This document shows, piece by piece, positions 42,887 through 55,046 of a stretch of DNA of 64,000 bases (position 1 is the stretch's first letter; every line of letters starts with the position of its first letter). Source of the stretch: Dyella sp. A6 (GTDB lineage: Bacteria; Pseudomonadota; Gammaproteobacteria; Xanthomonadales; Rhodanobacteraceae); assembly GCF_036320485.1 (NCBI RefSeq), contig NZ_CP132911.1:558001-622000 (forward strand), written 5' to 3'. The position numbers were made by a program, and so were the translations under genes. The notes beneath the pieces were generated by a model. It was given only the letters and a program-made list of their open reading frames with translations, did no database searches and was not told the origin of the DNA.

Positions 42887-44164
42887 TCAGAGCGTCTGCA
42901 TGACCTCCCGTGCCGCATCCAGGGTGTCGGCGATGATCTGGTCGTCATGCGCACTGGAGAGGAATCCGGCTTCGAAAGCGCTGGGTGCCAGATAGATGCC
43001 GTGTTCCAGCATGCCGTGGAAGAAGCGGTTGAAGATCGATGTGTCCGACGCCGTCGCCTGCGCATAGCTTTCTACCGGGCCGGCCTGGAAAAACAGGCCG
43101 AACATGCCACCGACGCGATTGGTGGTGAAGGGAATGCCGCAGCCGTCCGCCACTGACTGGAAGCCATCGCATAGCAGGCGCGTGCGTGCTGCCAGCGTGT
43201 CATGGAAGCCCGGTGCCTGGATCAGCTCGAGCATCGCCAGACCTGCTGCCATCGCTACCGGGTTTCCGCTGAGCGTGCCGGCCTGGTAGATCGGTCCGGC
43301 CGGTGCGATCTGTTCCATCAGTTCGCGGCGTCCGCCGTATGCGCCGACCGGCATGCCGCCGCCGATGACCTTGCCGAACGTGGTCAGGTCCGGCATCACG
43401 CCGTATAGCGCCTGTGCCCCCCCCAATGCCACCCGGAAACCGGTCATCACCTCGTCGAAGATCAGCAGCGCACCATGACGGGTGCACAGTTCTCGCAGGG
43501 CTCGCAGATAACCGTCACGAGGCGGGATACAGTTCATGTTGCCGGCAACCGGTTCGATGATCAGGCCGGCGATATCGGTGCCGTGCTGCTCGAACAGTGC
43601 TTCGGCAGCGTCGATGTCGTTGTAGGGCAGTGCCAGTGTCAGGTCGGCACTGGCCGTGGGGACGCCGGGCGAGGTGGGGACGCCGAAAGTGAGTGCGCCC
43701 GAGCCTGCCTTGACCAGGAAACTATCACCGTGGCCGTGGTAGCAGCCTTCAAACTTCACGATCTTCGCGCGATTCGTCGCACCCCGGGCCAGGCGGATCG
43801 CCGACATCGTGGCTTCGGTGCCCGAATTCACCATGCGGACCATTTCCATCGAGGGCACCAGCCTGGCGATAGTTTCGGCCATGGTCACCTCGGCGGGACA
43901 GGGTGTGCCGAACGAAAGCCCGTCCTTGACTGCGCGCTCGACGGCTTCACGCACGGCCGGGTGGTTGTGGCCGACGATCATCGGTCCCCATGACCCTACG
44001 TAGTCGATATAACGCTTGCCCTCCACATCCCACAGGAAAGCACCATCGGCGCGTGCCGTGAAAAAGGGTTCGCCGCCAACCGATTTGAAGGCGCGGACCG
44101 GCGAGTTGACTCCGCCAGGCATATGCTGGAGCGCGCGCTGGAATAGTTCGTGATTGGTGCTCAT
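42887..44164 (-). CDS. hemL: Glutamate-1-semialdehyde 2,1-aminomutase
   Basis: HemL converts glutamate-1-semialdehyde to 5-aminolevulinate, the tetrapyrrole precursor of heme and siroheme. The 425-residue PLP enzyme has [48 protein letters not shown] and the PLP Lys in [19 protein letters not shown], with [14 protein letters not shown] gating residues ([12 protein letters not shown]). The length is standard. The 194-bp gap to the channel gene downstream holds no clear feature. Confidence 0.96.
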   Translation of the reverse strand: MSTNHELFQRALQHMPGGVNSPVRAFKSVGGEPFFTARADGAFLWDVEGKRYIDYVGSWGPMIVGHNHPAVREAVERAVKDGLSFGTPCPAEVTMAETIARLVPSMEMVRMVNSGTEATMSAIRLARGATNRAKIVKFEGCYHGHGDSFLVKAGSGALTFGVPTSPGVPTASADLTLALPYNDIDAAEALFEQHGTDIAGLIIEPVAGNMNCIPPRDGYLRALRELCTRHGALLIFDEVMTGFRVALGGAQALYGVMPDLTTFGKVIGGGMPVGAYGGRRELMEQIAPAGPIYQAGTLSGNPVAMAAGLAMLELIQAPGFHDTLAARTRLLCDGFQSVADGCGIPFTTNRVGGMFGLFFQAGPVESYAQATASDTSIFNRFFHGMLEHGIYLAPSAFEAGFLSSAHDDQIIADTLDAAREVMQTL

Positions 44165-44404
44165 GCAGGGATCTCGGTCATGGGTGCGAAGGTGGCAGGC
44201 TGTGCGTTACAGCTGCTGCAGGCTGCGGGTGTCCTGTCATCAGTGTCATTGTCGTGTGCAAGACGTGTCGCCGCTACCTGCGACTGAAATGGCGCGGTAT
44301 TCGGTCGCGGCAGGCGTCATGGACCGAACGAAGGATCGCCAAGGCTTCCGCTGAACGGAGCGAGTTGCGAGAATGGCACATTGACATCGACCAAGTGACA
44401 CGAA

Positions 44405-44599
44405 ATGAACCAGAGCAACCCGGAATCCACGTCGCGCAAGTGGATGTGCGTCGTCTGTGGCTACATCTACGACGAAGCGATTGGCGTACCCGAGGAAGAC
44501 ATCGCGCCGGGCACACGCTGGGAAGACGTGCCCGACACCTGGACCTGCCCTGATTGCGGTGCGACCAAGGATGACTTCGAGATGATCGAAATCGACTGA
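44405..44599 (+). CDS. Rubredoxin
   Basis: This 64-residue rubredoxin has two C-x2-C iron-binding knuckles: CVVCGYIYDEAIGVPEEDIA (Cys15, Cys18) and WTCPDCGATKDDFEMIE (Cys48, Cys51). It carries one electron in the cytoplasm for partners such as alkane hydroxylases or oxygen-stress reductases. No partner gene is adjacent; hemL is divergent, 240 bp away. Confidence 0.95.
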   Translation: MNQSNPESTSRKWMCVVCGYIYDEAIGVPEEDIAPGTRWEDVPDTWTCPDCGATKDDFEMIEID

Positions 44600-44699
44600 T
44601 TGCCCTGGATCAGCCCGCGAACGGCCCGATTCCGCCAGTCTGGCGGCCGGGCCGTTTGCTTTGATGCTTCCTACCCCTGTTGGAGCGAGGAGCATCCCC

Positions 44700-44918
44700 A
44701 TGCAGCAGTTCATTCCCTTCGAGGACGACTGGGACGTGCTGGAGAGTCTTGGTCCCGACGCCTTGATTCCATTTCATATAAGCCTGTCGTATGAGCATGG
44801 AGCGCAACCGGTGACCCGACCGCAGAACAAGGGATGCAGTACAGCGCCTGCTAGCGGTGCGTCGTATGGCACCGTCTCCACAAACATGTCGCTGCGCACG
44901 GTTCTTGAACGGGGTTAG
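44700..44918 (+). CDS. Small protein of unknown function
   Basis: This 72-codon frame begins MQQFIPFEDDWDVLESLGPD with GAGGAG (44687-44692) 7 nt upstream, a strong site. The first 30 residues look protein-like (acidic, aromatic). From about residue 38 the sequence becomes low-information (RPQNKGCSTAPASGASYG), as if the original 3' end has been replaced. I do not recognise the family. It sits between rubredoxin and the rRNA operon. Confidence 0.45.
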   Translation: MQQFIPFEDDWDVLESLGPDALIPFHISLSYEHGAQPVTRPQNKGCSTAPASGASYGTVSTNMSLRTVLERG

Positions 44919-45093
44919 TCGAAGCCTGTGAGCAGAAGCGCGCGCTACGTGCGTATCGAAGTGATACGACGCGCCCGGGATGCGCTACTGATGCCGCCCC
45001 CATGCAAATACGCTTGGTGTCTGGCTGATGCGGTTGGCGGTGCTGGTACGAAGTTCCGCACACCAGGCTGATCCCTATCCGCAGGTATCAAGC

Positions 45094-45123
45094 ACGGGCG
45101 TGGCAGCTCATTGCCACGCCCGT
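45094..45123. terminator. Strong hairpin upstream of the rRNA operon
   Basis: A perfect 12-bp GC-rich stem (45094-45105 with 45112-45123) with a 6-nt loop lies 170 bp upstream of the rrn -35 box. There is no T run. The surrounding 44919-45295 holds no gene that I can support. Confidence 0.4.
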
Positions 45124-45295
45124 CGCATGTAAGGTGGCTGAGTGTGCCCGCCTTGTGTCGATGCGATGACGAAAAAAGTTCGTTTTCCCTCTTCCCAGAT
45201 CGCTGCCTCAGCGCTATGATTCTCGCCCCTTCGACGAGACGCCCTTCGTCGCAGGGTTTCGACAAAACCTCAGCAAAAAAGATTGTTTGAGGGTG

Positions 45296-45323
45296 TTGAC
45301 GGAAAGAGAAAGAGATGTAGAAT
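45296..45323 (+). promoter_or_regulatory. rRNA operon promoter
   Basis: TTGACG (45296-45301), a 16-bp purine-rich spacer and TAGAAT (45318-45323) are followed by the GC-rich discriminator GGGCGGCTC, typical of stringently controlled rRNA promoters. An A-run (45275-45280) upstream resembles an UP element. Confidence 0.8.
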
Positions 45324-45383
45324 GGGCGGCTCACCCGGGACGAAACGTCAACGGGGCGATCTGAAGAAAAGGTCGCAAGTGAT

Positions 45384-45395
45384 TGATCTTTGACA
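45384..45395 (+). promoter_or_regulatory. boxA antitermination site (16S leader)
   Basis: TGATCTTTGACA resembles the rrn boxA consensus. It lies in the leader between promoter and 16S, where NusB/NusE load. Confidence 0.65.
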
Positions 45396-45396
45396 G

Positions 45397-45429
45397 TGTG
45401 CGCAGGTGACTTGTGTGGGCGCCTTGCAG
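45397..45429 (+). other. 5' arm of 16S RNase III processing stem
   Basis: This leader segment is nearly complementary over about 30 nt to 47114-47145, just after 16S. Together they form the stem that releases pre-16S rRNA. Confidence 0.75.
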
Positions 45430-45547
45430 TGGACGAAGTGACTGTCCAAGTAATGCAAGCGTCTAACCAAAAGTCAATTCAAAAGCTTGACGTTTATGGT
45501 TAGGAAAAACGCTTCAGAAAGATAGATGGCTTCGGTCATCGAAAACT

Positions 45548-47092
<1,545 letters not shown>

Positions 47093-47113
47093 CGAGCAAG
47101 GCAGCCTTTGTTG

Positions 47114-47145
47114 CTGCAAGACGCCCACACAAGACACCTGCACAT
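47114..47145 (+). other. 3' arm of 16S RNase III processing stem
   Basis: Complementary to 45397-45429 across the 16S gene. Confidence 0.75.
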
Positions 47146-47192
47146 CCAACATGCCACACGGCATGAGGGGCCTGAGGTCCCATAAAGTTTAT

Positions 47193-47269
<77 letters not shown>

Positions 47270-47282
47270 CTCTCAAGCACCT

Positions 47283-47358
47283 GGGGCCATAGCTCAGCTG
47301 GGAGAGCACCTGCTTTGCAAGCAGGGGGTCGTCGGTTCGATCCCGACTGGCTCCACCA
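47283..47358 (+). tRNA. tRNA-Ala (TGC)
   Basis: 76 nt with encoded CCA. The acceptor stem GGGGCCA pairs with TGGCTCC, with one G-T pair. Anticodon TGC is at 47316-47318 and the T-arm is GGTTCGATCC. It is second in the spacer, 13 bp after tRNA-Ile. Confidence 0.98.
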
Positions 47359-47420
47359 GTTTTTTGGATGTGTAGCGCACACGAAGATATTGAAAGCCGA
47401 CCGGCGTTGAGGCCGCGAGG

Positions 47421-47432
47421 TGTTCTTTGAAA
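47421..47432 (+). promoter_or_regulatory. boxA antitermination site (23S leader)
   Basis: TGTTCTTTGAAA matches the rrn boxA consensus closely and lies just before the 23S processing stem. Confidence 0.7.
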
Positions 47433-47434
47433 AT

Positions 47435-47457
47435 GTAAACGAGTGACAAGCGTCTTG
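47435..47457 (+). other. 5' arm of 23S RNase III processing stem
   Basis: These 23 nt are perfectly complementary to 50466-50488 beyond the 23S gene. Confidence 0.85.
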
Positions 47458-47540
47458 GTTCGAAACCGAATCGAGATGTGTCGTTGAGGCAACGGCGAAT
47501 GCGTCGTTTGGCATAACTTCGAGGCGACTTGGGGTTATAT

Positions 47541-50420
<2,880 letters not shown>

Positions 50421-50465
50421 ATAACCCCAAGACGCTTCGCAGTTCTCGCGACGCATCCCGATTCA

Positions 50466-50488
50466 CAAGACGCTTGTCACTCGTTTAC
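50466..50488 (+). other. 3' arm of 23S RNase III processing stem
   Basis: Perfect complement of 47435-47457. Confidence 0.85.
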
Positions 50489-50530
50489 CCCTTTGCGGGT
50501 CCGGCGCTTTAAGCGCTGACCCCACCCCTT

Positions 50531-50645
50531 CCCTGGCGGCCATAGCGCTGTGGTCCCACCCGATCCCATCCCGAACTCGGAAGTGAAACGCAGCCGCGCC
50601 GATGGTAGTGTGCACTTGCATGCAAGAGTAGGTCACCGCCAGGGG
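50531..50645 (+). rRNA. rrf: 5S ribosomal RNA
   Basis: Starts CCCTGGCGGCC and has the conserved CCGAACTCGGAAGTGAAACG and GATGGTAGTGTG, closing with CCGCCAGGGG to form helix I. About 115 nt, last gene of the operon. Confidence 0.96.
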
Positions 50646-50656
50646 CTTTATCCTTG

Positions 50657-50695
50657 AAACCCTCGATCACTTCCGTGATCGGGGGTTTTGTTTTG
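50657..50695 (+). terminator. Terminator of the rRNA operon
   Basis: An 11-bp stem (50660-50670 with 50675-50685), a TTCC loop and a T-rich tail (50686-50694) follow 5S directly. Confidence 0.9.
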
Positions 50696-50750
50696 CATCA
50701 ACAATTAGCATGTGCTCGGGCTTAAGTGCGTACGACTTTTGCAATACAAA

Positions 50751-50766
50751 TTGACAGCGCTGTCAA
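50751..50766. promoter_or_regulatory. Perfect 16-bp palindromic operator (LacI-type) over the halogenase -35
   Basis: TTGACAGCGCTGTCAA is fully self-complementary with the central CG typical of LacI-family operators. Its left half is also a consensus -35 (TTGACA), and 17 bp further a -10-like TGTGAT lies at 50774-50779. A bound repressor would block RNA polymerase. Similar TGACA-(A/G)CG(C/T)-TGTCA sites are known for sugar-responsive LacI regulators in Xanthomonas, Caulobacter and Shewanella. Confidence 0.7.
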
Positions 50767-50817
50767 CGGATGTTGTGATCGACCGTCACAGGGCAGCAGA
50801 TCGACGACGGTGAGGTG

Positions 50818-52389
50818 ATGGCACGATTGCGCAAAATATTGGTCGTTGGCGGCGGTACGGCTGGCTGGCTGACGGCCTGTTATCTAGCCAAAGTGGTCAA
50901 TGCCAAGGCGCCAGGAAGTACAGATGTCGCGCTGGTCGAATCGCCGCGAATCGGTTTGCTTGGTGTGGGCGAGGCTACTTTCCCGTCGATTCGTGGCACC
51001 TTGTCCGCGATCGGTTTGGATGAATGCAGCTTTCTCGCCCGTACCGGTGCGACCTTCAAGCAAGGCATTCTGTATCGGGACTGGGTGCGTTCACCGGGCG
51101 AGCCGGGGCGTAGCGAGTTCTTTCATCCTTTCAGCTTGCCCAACCAGCGCTCTGGTGGACAGGAACTGTTGCCTTACTGGTTGCTGGGTATGGCACCTGG
51201 CGATATGGCATTCGCCGAGGCCGTGACGTTGCAGAGCCGCCTCGTTGACGGAAATCGCGGCCCGAAACGATCGGCCGATGCCGACTTCCAGGGTGCGATG
51301 AATTACGCGTACCACATTGATGCCGCCCGTGTAGCCGAGGTTCTGGCCGATCATGGCCAAACCGAGCTTGGCGTGAAGCGCCATCTTGCGACTGTCGAGC
51401 ACGTGTCGCTCGATGAGCAAGGCAATATCGAACACATTGCAACGCGCGAAGCCGGCAGGCTCGATGCCGATCTCTACATTGACTGCACCGGCCTGCACGG
51501 GAAACTGATCGGCGAGGCAATGCACTCGCCGTTCCAGAGCCGGCGCGATGTGCTGTTTGCTGATCGCGCCGTGGCCATGCAGGTGCCTTATCCGCAGGTG
51601 GACGCCCCGATTCCGTCATACACCATGGCGAGTGCTCAGACAGCAGGATGGATCTGGGATATCGGACTGCAGGATCGGCGTGGTGTGGGCTATGTGTATT
51701 CATCGGCCCACAGCACCAAGGACGAAGCCGAGACCCTTTTCCGCCAGCACCTCGGTGACGCGGCTGCAGGCATCGAGGCACAGCACATCCGCTTCGAGAC
51801 GGGGTATCGACCGGAGCACTGGCGGAAAAACTGCGTTGCTGTCGGTCTGGCCGGTGGCTTCGTCGAGCCTTTGGAATCCACCGGGATCGCGCTGGTGGAG
51901 CTAGGCGCCTATCTGATTGCACACCTGCTACCTGGCGATACGGATGACATGGAGCGTGCCGCGCGACACTACAACCAGATGGTCGTGGCACGTTACGACC
52001 GCATCATCGATTTCATCAAGATGCATTACTGCCTGAGCCAGCGGCGGGACTCGGCATTCTGGGTCGACAACACAATGGCAAGCACCGTTCCGGAAACGCT
52101 GCAGGACAAGCTTGCGCTATGGAAGCATCGCCCACCACACCGGCTCGACTTCGTCAGTGACCTGGAAATGTTCCAGGTGGCGAGTTGGCAGTATGTGCTT
52201 TATGGCATGGAATTCCGCACCGAGCTGGAGCCGATGCGTACGGCCTACCCACATGCCGAGGAAGCGCAACGCGAATTCCGCATGATTCAACAGGTAGCCG
52301 AGCACGCCCTGCGCGACTTGCCAGGACACCGTGCGCTGGTCGAGCAGATGGTGCAGCGCAGCCGGACACGTGGTGGGCGGTTTCTATGA
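50818..52389 (+). CDS. Flavin-dependent tryptophan halogenase-family protein, C-terminus rewritten by an IS30 insertion
   Basis: This 523-residue protein matches FADH2-dependent halogenases. It has the GGGTAGWLTACYLA dinucleotide fold at the N-terminus and the catalytic Lys81 in RTGATFKQGILYRDW. GWIWDIGL corresponds to the WxWxI motif, with Gly in place of the usual Pro, and FVEPLESTGIALVE (about 348-361) holds the catalytic Glu. Known members chlorinate or brominate tryptophan, but this branch often sits in sugar-utilisation loci. No flavin reductase is adjacent. The last four codons and stop come from the IS30 left end. Confidence 0.87.
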   Translation: MARLRKILVVGGGTAGWLTACYLAKVVNAKAPGSTDVALVESPRIGLLGVGEATFPSIRGTLSAIGLDECSFLARTGATFKQGILYRDWVRSPGEPGRSEFFHPFSLPNQRSGGQELLPYWLLGMAPGDMAFAEAVTLQSRLVDGNRGPKRSADADFQGAMNYAYHIDAARVAEVLADHGQTELGVKRHLATVEHVSLDEQGNIEHIATREAGRLDADLYIDCTGLHGKLIGEAMHSPFQSRRDVLFADRAVAMQVPYPQVDAPIPSYTMASAQTAGWIWDIGLQDRRGVGYVYSSAHSTKDEAETLFRQHLGDAAAGIEAQHIRFETGYRPEHWRKNCVAVGLAGGFVEPLESTGIALVELGAYLIAHLLPGDTDDMERAARHYNQMVVARYDRIIDFIKMHYCLSQRRDSAFWVDNTMASTVPETLQDKLALWKHRPPHRLDFVSDLEMFQVASWQYVLYGMEFRTELEPMRTAYPHAEEAQREFRMIQQVAEHALRDLPGHRALVEQMVQRSRTRGGRFL

Positions 52390-52395
52390 TCAAGT

Positions 52396-52420
52396 GCATC
52401 ACCCCACGACAAGGTGATGC
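52396..52420 (+). promoter_or_regulatory. Hairpin covering the transposase ribosome site
   Basis: GCATCACC (52396-52403) pairs with GGTGATGC (52413-52420), directly before the ATG at 52421. The right arm contains the AGG ribosome-binding core. In readthrough RNA from the halogenase gene this stem would hide the start; RNA starting within the IS after 52403 would lack it. Confidence 0.5.
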
Positions 52421-53485
52421 ATGGGTCAGCACTATGGACATCTGAGCGCCGAAGAACGGGGCGCGATCATGGTCGGCAAGGCTCGGGGGGAGAGTGCCCG
52501 GCAGCTCGCCCTGATGCTGGGTCGCTCACCCAGCACGATTTCGCGGGAGCTGGCTCGCAATGGTCACCAGGAACCGTCCGTCCTGCCTCGGATGGGTCGG
52601 CCAAGGTTGAGCTACGACGCCAGTCGAGCCGGCCAACGCGCCCGGCGCCTGGCACGTAAGCCGCGGCGCGAGCGCAAATTGCGGCGGGACGGTCAGCTGT
52701 GGTGCCTCGTGCGCCGCTTGCTGGGCAAGGGCTGGTCACCTCAACAGGTGAGTCGCACACTGCGGCGTCATCACCCGGATGAGCGAGCCAAGCACGTGTC
52801 GCACGAGACGATCTACACCGCGATCTATGCCGCGCCACGCGGCGAACTGCGGCGGGGCCTGGTCGCACTTCTGCGGCAGCACAAATGTGCGCGTCGGCCG
52901 CGTGGTCAGGGTGCGAACCGGCGCGGCCGGATGCACGACTTGCCGAGCATTCATGATCGTCCACTCGAAGCCAATGAACGGCTGTTGCCCGGCCACTGGG
53001 AAGGCGACTTCATCAAAGGCGCCCGTAACCGATCCTCGGTGGGCGTACTGGTGGATCGTCGGACACGTTTCCTGAAGCTGGTGAAGATGGAGGGGTGTTC
53101 GGCGGAGGATGCGCTGAAAGGCTTCAGCCGCGCATTCCGGCCGCTGCCACCGGAACTGCGCCAGACGCTGACTTACGATCAGGGCAAGGAAATGGCGCTC
53201 TACCGGACGCTATCGGAGCGCACTGGATTAGCGATCTACTTCGCCGACCCACGTAGCCCTTGGCAACGCGGCATCTGCGAGAACACCAATGGCCTGCTGC
53301 GCCAATACCTGCCTAAAGGTACGGACTTGTCGGTCTACAGCCAGAAGCAGCTCGACGCGATCGCCCGACGCATGAACCTCCGGCCACGTGCCACTCTCGA
53401 TTACCACTGCCCTGCAGAAATGTTCATCCGTGCCATGGGCAGAGATGATCTGGCCGATGCCATCGATGGTGCACTTCTAGATTGA
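52421..53485 (+). CDS. IS30-family transposase
   Basis: This 354-residue DDE transposase appears intact. It has an N-terminal helix-turn-helix HLSAEERGAIMVGKARGESA with LGRSPSTISRELARNG (about 33-48), and the catalytic triad in GHWEGDFIKGARNRSS (Asp), LTYDQGKEM (Asp) and QRGICENTNGLLRQYLPKGT (Glu), the IS30 signature. It lies within 28-bp imperfect inverted repeats. Nothing in the frame suggests inactivation, so the copy may be mobile. Confidence 0.95.
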   Translation: MGQHYGHLSAEERGAIMVGKARGESARQLALMLGRSPSTISRELARNGHQEPSVLPRMGRPRLSYDASRAGQRARRLARKPRRERKLRRDGQLWCLVRRLLGKGWSPQQVSRTLRRHHPDERAKHVSHETIYTAIYAAPRGELRRGLVALLRQHKCARRPRGQGANRRGRMHDLPSIHDRPLEANERLLPGHWEGDFIKGARNRSSVGVLVDRRTRFLKLVKMEGCSAEDALKGFSRAFRPLPPELRQTLTYDQGKEMALYRTLSERTGLAIYFADPRSPWQRGICENTNGLLRQYLPKGTDLSVYSQKQLDAIARRMNLRPRATLDYHCPAEMFIRAMGRDDLADAIDGALLD

Positions 53486-53643
53486 CACCGCCGTGTAAAA
53501 AGCAGGGCAACAGCGTGAAATCTGCGCGAAAGATGCTGTGTGTCTCCGGCGGTCTACGCGACTCAGCGGTGCACTGCGTCACGGCCTTGTAGGCCCGAGC
53601 AGTTAGACTGCTCGGCCTGCTACAGCCTCATCGTGAAAGCATC

Positions 53644-54555
53644 ATGAGCAAGAAAATCGCACTGGTTGGCGTACCAACCGACATCGGCGCAGGACACCGC
53701 GGCGCCTCAATGGGCCCCGAAGCCTTGCGCGTGGCCAAGATCAACGAGCGTCTCCGCAAACGTGGTTTCGACGTGGTCGATCGTGGCAACCTGCACGGGC
53801 CGCATAATCCGTGGCAGCCGCCCACCGAGGGCTACCGCCACCTGCCCGAAGTGCAGGCCTGGAATACGGCAGTGCACGAAGCGGTCTACCGCGAACTGGG
53901 CGAAGGGCATCTGCCGGTGATGCTCGGCGGTGACCACTGCCTGGCGATCGGCTCGATCAGTGCCGTAGCACGACATTGCCGTGACCACGGCCGGAAGTTG
54001 CGCGTGCTATGGCTGGATGCGCATACCGATTTCAACACGGCACTGGCGACGCCGACCGGCAACATTCATGGCATGCCGGTCGCCTGCCTGTGCGGGAAAG
54101 GGCCATCGGAACTTACCGGTATCGGTGGCCATGTGCCGGCCACTACACCTGACGTGTTCCGTCAGATCGGTATCCGTTCGGTGGATGACCCGGAGAAGCG
54201 GCTGGTACGCGAAGTGGGCATGGAGGTATTCGACATGCGCCACATCGACGAAGTGGGCATGAAGCGCACAATGGAAGAAGCGTTGGCCGGAATCGATGCC
54301 GATACGCACCTGCACGTCAGTTTTGACGTGGACTTCCTGGACCCGACGATTGCTCCGGGTGTCGGCACCACGGTGCGTGGCGGACCGAACTACCGCGAAG
54401 CGCAGCTGTGCATGGAAATGATTGCCGATACCGGCCGCCTGGCTTCACTCGATATCGTCGAACTGAACCCTGCGTTCGACAAGCGCAACGCCACGGCGAA
54501 ACTGGCGGTCGACCTGGTGGAATCGCTGTTCGGCAAGTCCACCCTGATCCATTGA
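53644..54555 (+). CDS. rocF: Arginase
   Basis: Arginase hydrolyses arginine to ornithine and urea. The 303-residue protein has the manganese-binding motifs MLGGDHCLAIGSI (about residues 93-105), WLDAHTDFNTALATPTGNIH (about 124-143) and HVSFDVDFLDPTIAPGVGT, plus the N-terminal LVGVPTDIGAGHRGASMGP. The length is standard. It follows the IS30 element but has its own upstream region of about 150 bp. The ornithine product could feed the aminotransferase encoded at 38984. Confidence 0.95.
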   Translation: MSKKIALVGVPTDIGAGHRGASMGPEALRVAKINERLRKRGFDVVDRGNLHGPHNPWQPPTEGYRHLPEVQAWNTAVHEAVYRELGEGHLPVMLGGDHCLAIGSISAVARHCRDHGRKLRVLWLDAHTDFNTALATPTGNIHGMPVACLCGKGPSELTGIGGHVPATTPDVFRQIGIRSVDDPEKRLVREVGMEVFDMRHIDEVGMKRTMEEALAGIDADTHLHVSFDVDFLDPTIAPGVGTTVRGGPNYREAQLCMEMIADTGRLASLDIVELNPAFDKRNATAKLAVDLVESLFGKSTLIH

Positions 54556-54564
54556 TGTTGCCGG

Positions 54565-54594
54565 GGCACGACGTGGCGTCTGCCATGCCGTGCC
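54565..54594. terminator. Hairpin between convergent arginase and yegP genes
   Basis: A 13-bp stem with two mismatches (54565-54577 with 54582-54594) and a 4-nt loop. No T run. Confidence 0.35.
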
Positions 54595-54607
54595 GATCCG
54601 GGGTGGC

Positions 54608-54937
54608 CTATTCCTCCACAAGCGCGGCCTCGGGCGCGTTCTTCATGACCGAGGCGATGCCTTCGTCGCAGGCGCGCTCGCTCTCGTAGGTCTGGCTGGC
54701 GCCGATGACCTGGCCGTTGCCGGCTTTCAGGTTGAAGTGGAACTTGCCATTGTCGGTGGGCTTCTTTTCGTAGTGCGCGGCGTCGCCGGCGTTCTTGCGC
54801 ACCGATTCGATGCCGTTGGTGGCGCCGCCGCGGTCTTTGTAGCCCTGGCTCTGCAGGATGATCTGGCCGTTGCTGGCCTTGAGGTTGAAGTAGATGCTGC
54901 CATTCTTGCCGGTGAACAGCGTGAACTTGCCTGTCAT
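54608..54937 (-). CDS. YegP-family (DUF1508) protein
   Basis: This 109-residue protein is made of two DUF1508 repeats. The first is KFTLFTGKNGSIYFNLKASN with GQIILQSQGYKDRGGATNGI; the second is GKFHFNLKAGNGQVIGASQT with YESERACDEGIASVMKNAP. Each repeat is a small beta-sheet plus helix. AAGGAG stands seven bases before the ATG. The function is unknown. It is divergent from trpS, whose C-terminal extension resembles the same repeat. Confidence 0.9.
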   Translation of the reverse strand: MTGKFTLFTGKNGSIYFNLKASNGQIILQSQGYKDRGGATNGIESVRKNAGDAAHYEKKPTDNGKFHFNLKAGNGQVIGASQTYESERACDEGIASVMKNAPEAALVEE

Positions 54938-55046
54938 GTGCTCTCTCCTTGGTGTGCGGCCGCCTCGTACGGCCAGGGTCCCCTGATCTCCGTGTGTCCT
55001 GGCCATGATATGGCTTAAACTGGCGTTTTACCTGTAGCGCGCCTGT

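Larger units (their letters stand above)
52373..53495 (+). mobile_element. IS30-family insertion sequence with 3-bp target duplication
   Basis: The left inverted repeat (52376-52403) matches the reverse complement of the right end (53465-53492) at about 20 of 28 positions, both beginning GGCGGT. The flanking trinucleotide GTG occurs on both sides (52373-52375 and 53493-53495), as expected for the 2-3 bp IS30 duplication. The element is about 1117 bp with one transposase. It lies inside the last codons of the halogenase gene. Confidence 0.85.
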
